Below are positions 5,725 through 9,655 of a DNA stretch of 9,655 nucleotides, in pieces. This DNA comes from Clostridiales bacterium UBA1446 (GTDB lineage: Bacteria; Bacillota; Clostridia; Oscillospirales; Oscillospiraceae): contig DCTG01000066.1 in assembly GCA_002329245.1 (NCBI GenBank), positions 1 to 9,655 on the forward strand. Reading direction: 5' to 3'. A program made the translations under genes and the position numbers. Under the pieces are notes generated by a model. It was not told the origin of the DNA. It saw only the letters and a list, made by a program, of their open reading frames with translations, and ran no database searches. The stretch's first letter is position 1; every line of letters starts with the position of its first letter.

Positions 5725-6861
5725 TTACGCGCTGTGAATACCGGGAGTATCGCTTGCGCTTGCGCAGTGTCCGGGGCCGAAACTGTCCCGGGTGGTTTCT
5801 CTCAGATTAGAACAAGGCCCGGATAATTTGAGCATTGCCTTATACTGTTTGGGCGTAACCCCTAACATCTTTTTAAATACCTTGCAAAAATACCCGGTTT
5901 CGGAAAAGCCGAGCATGGAGGAAATCTCAAACACCTTCCACCGGCCTTCTAAAAAAAGGAGTTTTGCCCGCGCCATCTTTACCAGCGAAATGTAATCGAC
6001 GAAGGAGATGTCGGTTTCCGCCTTAAACATATGACTTAAATATGTTCTGTTCAGAAAGCAGTGCCGCGCGGTATCGGAGAGGGAAATCCGTTCGTCGCAG
6101 TGTTCCAGGACGTATAAACATACCTTCCTGATCATCGAATTGTTTGAAAGCGGGAGCAGATCACGGATGGTATCCGCAATCAGAAAAAGATAGGATTCAA
6201 ACACCCAGGAAACTTCCCGCTCGCTTCCGCAAAGAAATTTTTTCTCAAACATGCCGTAATCGCAGATAAACTTCGTAATCCAGGGATGCTGCTTCAGCGC
6301 TTCTGCGTAAATCTGCGAGGAAATCTTCCTCAGAGCAGTTTCCATGCTGAGCGGCAGTTCGTTGCAGCAACGGAAAACTTGATGATGATAAAGCGGAAGC
6401 TTTATCTGCAGCGTCTTCGTATCGCCGCTCAGGACTGTCGCGATGAGAGCCTGCTCCAGATAGGAACTCTCGTTTGACCGTTCCATCGCGTCGACAGCCG
6501 AAAAGCACCGCTGAAGCGCCGCCTGAAACGCCGATTCGTCAAACGGAGAAAGCGGATAGTCTAAAGCGCCTAGGTATCCCGATAAATTCATCTTCTCTGC
6601 GGCAAGCTCTGTGTTTGCAAGGATGGAAGCAAGATATATCTTTTTGTTTTTCAGTTTTTGAAACAGTTTCAGGCCGCTCTCGTCTAAGAATTCAAAATCG
6701 GCAATCAGCAAATCCCAGTACAGCGTAATATCTGAATTTAAGGCGTTTTCCAGATCGAAACGTTTCATGCAGTCGATCCGCGCGCTGCGCGCCACGAGAG
6801 TATCCGAAGCTTTTATCCGCCTGCAGAAGGCGGCGTTTCCGAGAATCAGTATTCTGTACAT
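5725..6861 (-). CDS. AraC-family transcriptional regulator with degenerate N-terminal receiver domain (YesN-like)
   Basis: Predicted DNA-binding regulator of 378 aa. The C-terminal AraC domain (about 245-345) has two helix-turn-helix units: ISLSDTARHCFLNRTYLSHMFK and, after a linker, VFEISSMLGFSETGYFCKVFK, ending with the signature GVTPKQYK. Residues 1-118 resemble a response-regulator receiver: DLLIADFEF places Asp55 at the phosphorylation site. However, the N-terminal acidic pair is missing (ILILGNAAF) and the conserved Lys of the KPF motif is Ser (LSPF, 104-107). It is therefore probably a pseudo-receiver not controlled by ordinary phosphorylation. A helical linker fills 120-240 and a 33-residue Ser/Gly-rich tail follows the DNA-binding domain. 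ATG 6861 is chosen because the receiver fold starts there; the upstream extension to 6921 would be read from a terminator's T tract. It is convergent with the ClC gene, 10 bp apart, with no cognate kinase in view. Target genes are unknown. Confidence 0.85.
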   Translation of the reverse strand: MYRILILGNAAFCRRIKASDTLVARSARIDCMKRFDLENALNSDITLYWDLLIADFEFLDESGLKLFQKLKNKKIYLASILANTELAAEKMNLSGYLGALDYPLSPFDESAFQAALQRCFSAVDAMERSNESSYLEQALIATVLSGDTKTLQIKLPLYHHQVFRCCNELPLSMETALRKISSQIYAEALKQHPWITKFICDYGMFEKKFLCGSEREVSWVFESYLFLIADTIRDLLPLSNNSMIRKVCLYVLEHCDERISLSDTARHCFLNRTYLSHMFKAETDISFVDYISLVKMARAKLLFLEGRWKVFEISSMLGFSETGYFCKVFKKMLGVTPKQYKAMLKLSGPCSNLRETTRDSFGPGHCASASDTPGIHSA

Positions 6862-6903
6862 CTTATCACATCCAAAATTTCCGGTTAGAAAGCGGAATAA
6901 AAC

Positions 6904-6944
6904 AAAAAAAGGGCAAGTCATATCGTCATTGATATAACTTACCC
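6904..6944 (-). terminator. Strong intrinsic terminator/attenuator in front of the AraC gene
   Basis: Read on the minus strand, GGGTAAGTTATATC (6944-6931) pairs with GATATGACTTGCCC (6924-6911) around a 6-nt loop: 14 pairs, two of them G-U. It is followed by seven U (6910-6904) and then GUUUUAUU. The G-U pairs become C-A mismatches on the plus strand, so it is directional. It is the first clear terminator after the DEAD-box/PspC operon, but it also lies between the AraC promoter (6964-6993) and the AraC start (6861). Confidence 0.8.
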
Positions 6945-6963
6945 ATCTATGAAATTATCCGTA

Positions 6964-6993
6964 ATTATACACGCTGCGCGGCGCTTTTGTCAA
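6964..6993 (-). promoter_or_regulatory. Consensus promoter upstream of the AraC gene
   Basis: TTGACA (6993-6988), 18-bp spacer, TATAAT (6969-6964): both hexamers perfect. Predicted start near 6958, about 97 nt before the AraC ATG and only about 14 nt before the terminator stem. Confidence 0.65.
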
Positions 6994-7097
6994 GACCGGG
7001 GATATGCGGCTGATGCTTCCCGGCCGGAAAAGCGGCGGGAAAGCCCCGCGGGAGAAGATTCAAGAGAACGAGAAAACTGGAAAAGGGGTTCTCCGGG

Positions 7098-7307
7098 TCA
7101 TGTATCCGGGTATACGTCGCGTTTCGGGGGAAGAATCAGGGCGGCGATAATGTAAAGCAAGATTCCCGCGCCCGCCGAAAAAATGGAAAGAAGGCACCAG
7201 ATCAAACGCACCACGTTGGGGTCAAGATTGACGTACTCAGCGACGCCGCCGCAGACGCCGGCGAGAAATCGCCCGGTTTCGACGCGGTACAATTTTCTAG
7301 GATTCAT
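7098..7307 (-). CDS. PspC-domain small membrane protein
   Basis: A 69-aa protein consisting almost wholly of one PspC domain. It has a short basic N-terminus (MNPRKLYRVETGR), then LAGVCGGVAEYVNLDPNVVR, the hallmark GVCGGxAEY segment, then a hydrophobic helix (about 35-60) ending ALILPPKR. Stand-alone PspC proteins of this size are common in Firmicutes and are associated with envelope stress, though no specific role can be assigned here. The ATG overlaps the TGA of the upstream helicase gene (ATGA, 7307-7304), and its ribosome binding site AAGGAG (about 7320-7315) lies within the helicase's last codons, so the two are translationally coupled. I see no other Psp component nearby. No convincing terminator follows until 6944-6904. 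Confidence 0.88.
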   Translation of the reverse strand: MNPRKLYRVETGRFLAGVCGGVAEYVNLDPNVVRLIWCLLSIFSAGAGILLYIIAALILPPKRDVYPDT

Positions 7308-8503
7308 GTTTCTTCTCCTTTCAATTCGGTTCTTTTTTGCTCCGTTAGCTTACCTAAGTCGCTGAAAGAGACGGGAATAATTTCGTTTCGTGTGTTTTTC
7401 GCTATTTCGTCCAGCCGGATACCGGAGGCGATGTTGGAAACAAACGTATAGGCCGCTCCGTGTTTTTTGGCTCGGCCGGTCCGCCCAATCCGATGAACAT
7501 AATACTCGTTTTCGTCGGGGACATCGTAATTGAATACGGCGTCCACGTCTTCCACATCGATTCCGCGCGAAGCTACGTCGGTAGCCACTAAAATTCGCAA
7601 GTTGCCCTTGCGGAATTTTGACATAACCTTTTCACGGTTTGCCTGCCGCATATCGCCATGAATACAGTCCGCCGGGCACCCCTTCATTTCCAATAACTTG
7701 GTTAGACGCTCCACCATGCTCTTGGTGTTGCAAAAGGCAAGAACCCGCTCGTATCGGTTTGCCTCAATAATCTGAACGAGCGCGTCCGCTTTGGCGTTGG
7801 CTGGAACCTGAATGCGGTATTGCAGGATGTCGGGTTTGTTTTCCTCTTCCGGCCGCACTACAATCTCCACCGCGTCGCGCTGATAGACCCAGGCGATATC
7901 CATGACTTCCCGTGAAATGGTGGCCGACATGAGGGCTAAGTTCCTGCGGCGGGGCATAAGATCGAGAATCCTTGTCACATCGCGGACGAAACCCATATCC
8001 AACATGCGGTCGCATTCGTCTAATACGACTGTCTGGACCTGGTCAAGACGTATGGTGCGCCGCTTATAATGGTCCATCAGCCGGCCGGGCGTTGCGACGA
8101 CGATCTGCGGTTTTTTCTTTAGCTGCGCGATTTGCCGGTCGATGGGCTGGCCGCCATAGACAACCGCGATACGAACTCCCGGCTTGAATTCCGCCAAATC
8201 CCGCAGCTCGCCGCAGATTTGCAAAGCAAGCTCCCGCGTGGGGGCAAGAATCAGGCCCTGGACGACGGGGTCGGCAAGGTCTAGGTGCTCGAGCATGGGG
8301 ATGCCGAACGCGAATGTTTTTCCCGTGCCGGTAGGCGCTTTCGCAAGTACGTCCTGCCAGGCCATGAGGGGAGGAATCGCCCCGGCCTGAACCGGAGTTG
8401 CCACCTCGTATCCTTTTTTCTGAAGCGCGCGCAATAGCTCGGGGGAGAGGCCCAAGCTGTCGTAGCGCACGATATTGTTTGTTTCTACTCCGTTGATTTC
8501 CAT
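7304..8503 (-). CDS. DEAD-box ATP-dependent RNA helicase (motif II DECD)
   Basis: Unwinds RNA duplexes using ATP, in the cytoplasm, typically in ribosome assembly or RNA turnover. The 399-aa protein has all core motifs in order: Q motif GYEVATPVQ (31-39), I APTGTGKT (56-63), Ia PTRELALQ (88-95), Ib TPGRLMD (138-144), II DECD (162-165), III SAT (193-195), IV VLAFCNTK (254-261), V ATDVASRGID (307-316), VI HRIGRTGR (337-344). Motif II has Cys in place of the usual Ala (codon TGC). There is no long C-terminal RNA-binding extension, so this is a minimal core helicase of the RhlE/CshB type. The start is ATG 8503, with GAAAGGA at a 7-nt distance; a GTG at 8527 would add eight residues spanning that ribosome binding site. 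It is the first gene of a two-gene operon with the PspC gene. Confidence 0.94.
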   Translation of the reverse strand: MEINGVETNNIVRYDSLGLSPELLRALQKKGYEVATPVQAGAIPPLMAWQDVLAKAPTGTGKTFAFGIPMLEHLDLADPVVQGLILAPTRELALQICGELRDLAEFKPGVRIAVVYGGQPIDRQIAQLKKKPQIVVATPGRLMDHYKRRTIRLDQVQTVVLDECDRMLDMGFVRDVTRILDLMPRRRNLALMSATISREVMDIAWVYQRDAVEIVVRPEEENKPDILQYRIQVPANAKADALVQIIEANRYERVLAFCNTKSMVERLTKLLEMKGCPADCIHGDMRQANREKVMSKFRKGNLRILVATDVASRGIDVEDVDAVFNYDVPDENEYYVHRIGRTGRAKKHGAAYTFVSNIASGIRLDEIAKNTRNEIIPVSFSDLGKLTEQKRTELKGEET

Positions 8504-8531
8504 ACATATATCCTTTCCATAAATCACCTGA

Positions 8532-8560
8532 AGTATATCATTTTATAGGAACCCGCGCAA
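8532..8560 (-). promoter_or_regulatory. Promoter of the helicase-PspC operon
   Basis: TTGCGC (8560-8555), 17-bp spacer, TATACT (8537-8532) on the minus strand. Predicted start is about 20-25 nt before ATG 8503. The back-to-back GNAT promoter starts 20 bp away, at 8580. Confidence 0.5.
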
Positions 8561-8579
8561 CAGAAACTTCCGGATCAGG

Positions 8580-8608
8580 CTGACCGTCGAACTGGGACGT
8601 GGTATAAT
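8580..8608 (+). promoter_or_regulatory. Promoter of the GNAT gene
   Basis: CTGACC (8580-8585), 17-bp spacer, perfect TATAAT (8603-8608). The leader of roughly 107 nt contains a short hairpin, CCTC-TCGG-GAGG (about 8635-8646), and no riboswitch that I recognise. Confidence 0.55.
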
Positions 8609-8721
8609 ATCCGCAGATATACTGCGCTTATCCCTCTCGGGAGGTACGAGCTGAGAAGAATAGCCGCGGCGCGGGCACGCTCCGTAAGGCGAATCACCCA
8701 AAGAAGAAAGGAGGCGTCAGT

Positions 8722-9585
8722 ATGATCGAGATGCGCAGCCCGGACGCCGGGGATCTGGAACGACAAAAGGAGCTGTGGCGCCTTTGCTTCGGAGATGCCG
8801 ACGGGTATGTTGAGGAATATTATAAAAACAGGTATCGGGCGGAAGAAACGCTTGTGCTGAAGGAGGGAGGCGTTGTGCAAAGCATGCTTGCAGGGCTTCC
8901 CATGGCACTGAGAAGCGCGGACGGCCGGTTTTTTCCCGGCAGGTACGTTTACGCGCTTGCGACGCATCCTGAGAGCCGCGGAGAAGGATTCGGCGGCTTT
9001 TTGCTGAAATATGCCGATTACCGGTTTCAGGAAGAAAACATGGCCTGCGCGTTGGTTGTACCCGCGGAGCCGAGTTTGCATTCCTACTTTGCCCGGGCCG
9101 GTTTTCGGGAGGCGTTTGTACACTCCGAATGGGACGAGGAAAATGCAAATCTCAATAGAGCGGAAGGCGCGATACGGGAGGCCTCTCCCGTGGAATACAA
9201 CCGGGTCAGAAATCAACTCCTGCACGGGCATTGCTATGTCGCCTGCGACGAAGAAGCCGTTGCGCTGCAAAAAAGCTTCTCAAGGATTTCCGGCGGAGAC
9301 ATCTACCTTCTGGAACTGCCGGAGGGAGTCGGCTGCGCATCGGCGGAACGAGTGGGAGAGCGCATTCTCGTGAAGGAACTGCTTGTACCGGACGCGGCGG
9401 CGCGGTCTGCCGCGGCTCTGATTGCCGCAGAACTGCCTGCTAAATCCTACCGGTTTCGCGTACCCGCTTTTCATATGTCGCCTCCGGAAAGCAAGGTTGT
9501 TGCGTTCGGCATGCTGAAATGGTATCTGCCGGAAGACAAGGTGCCGGACTGCACGGGAGGGTTTCTAGGACTTGCTTATGATTAA
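8722..9585 (+). CDS. GNAT-family N-acetyltransferase
   Basis: Predicted to transfer an acetyl group from acetyl-CoA to an unidentified amine; cytoplasmic, with no signal peptide. The 287-aa protein has an N-terminal GNAT domain (about 1-135). The acetyl-CoA pyrophosphate-binding motif is YALATHPESRGEGFGGFLL (77-95), with the R-G-x-G-F-G pattern after a beta strand. LHSYFARAGF (119-128) corresponds to the following helix and loop seen in the family. The C-terminal half (about 145-287) has mixed alpha/beta character and no motif that I recognise. It may be a degenerate second GNAT fold as in Eis-like enzymes, but that is a guess. The start is firm: AAAGGAGG lies 7 nt before ATG 8722. It is divergent from the helicase operon and monocistronic as far as the window shows. 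Substrate unknown. Confidence 0.85.
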   Translation: MIEMRSPDAGDLERQKELWRLCFGDADGYVEEYYKNRYRAEETLVLKEGGVVQSMLAGLPMALRSADGRFFPGRYVYALATHPESRGEGFGGFLLKYADYRFQEENMACALVVPAEPSLHSYFARAGFREAFVHSEWDEENANLNRAEGAIREASPVEYNRVRNQLLHGHCYVACDEEAVALQKSFSRISGGDIYLLELPEGVGCASAERVGERILVKELLVPDAAARSAAALIAAELPAKSYRFRVPAFHMSPPESKVVAFGMLKWYLPEDKVPDCTGGFLGLAYD

Positions 9586-9602
9586 AATAGAATTTCGGAA
9601 GG

Positions 9603-9633
9603 AAAAAGCCGCGCCCCGTTCTGGGGCGCGGCT
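9603..9633 (-). terminator. Terminator between the GNAT gene and a gene beyond the window
   Basis: A perfect 11-bp stem, AGCCGCGCCCC (9607-9617) with GGGGCGCGGCT (9623-9633), and a 5-nt loop. On the minus strand the stem runs into TTTTTCC, so it best serves a minus-strand gene located to the right. On the plus strand CAGCTTG follows, so GNAT transcripts (stop 9585) would be ended only by the stem's stability. Confidence 0.7.
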
Positions 9634-9655
9634 CAGCTTGTCGAAGAACCCGGTT

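Noticed and set aside
5715..5800. Bidirectional terminator between the convergent ClC and AraC genes
   Set aside because: The CCGGGG/CCCGG pairing near 5770-5790 is short, lies inside the AraC coding end and has no T tract on either strand.
6862..6921. Start of the AraC gene at 6921
   Set aside because: The extra residues are encoded by the terminator's T-rich tail and have no domain character; the receiver fold begins at ATG 6861.
8609..8721. TPP-like riboswitch in the GNAT leader because of a CTGAGA motif
   Set aside because: The second conserved arm of the thiamine pyrophosphate aptamer is absent and GNAT genes are not typical targets.
8575..9270. Long minus-strand open frame opposite the GNAT gene
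   Set aside because: It has no ribosome binding site or recognisable motif and is explained by the codon bias of the GNAT gene on the other strand.

Overview
The window looks like a chromosomal segment of a low-to-mid GC Gram-positive anaerobe, most likely a member of the Clostridia (Oscillospiraceae-like). The basis is strong AGGAGG-type ribosome binding sites, TTGACA/TATAAT promoters, a YesN-like AraC regulator, a ClC transporter with a TrkA-C tail and a small PspC protein. The genus is not identifiable by eye.

Layout. (1) 1-216, minus: the 5' end of a 7TM-DISM-type sensor gene, apparently broken by a frameshift, with its own consensus promoter. (2) 570-1583, minus: a Na+/Ca2+ exchanger-family antiporter with an intrinsic terminator at 360-396. 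(3) 1655-4132: an IS1634-like insertion sequence (about 1.96 kb, 575-aa DDE transposase, 14-bp terminal inverted repeats) flanked by two copies of a 259-bp direct repeat that appear identical. (4) 4145-5714, plus: a ClC H+/Cl- exchanger gene interrupted by a one-base frameshift next to its GREGP motif. (5) 5725-6861, minus: an AraC-type regulator with a degenerate receiver domain, preceded by a perfect-box promoter and then a strong intrinsic terminator in its short leader. (6) 7098-8503, minus: a DEAD-box RNA helicase (motif II reads DECD) translationally coupled to a PspC-domain protein. (7) 8722-9585, plus: a GNAT acetyltransferase, followed by a terminator that mainly serves the minus strand.

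The most notable feature is the insertion. Before it, the antiporter and ClC genes were divergent, sharing an intergenic region of roughly 340 bp. The transposon duplicated 259 bp of that region. The left copy keeps the antiporter promoter and the right copy keeps the candidate ClC promoter and leader, so both genes probably kept their native control. The duplicates also leave one redundant promoter pointing into each end of the element, and the element carries an intrinsic terminator near each end. Long target duplications are a reported peculiarity of IS1634 and IS1549 relatives.

I see no CRISPR array, tRNA, rRNA or defence system. The unusual biology here is the long-duplication transposition, two frameshifted genes and a possible attenuator in front of the AraC gene.
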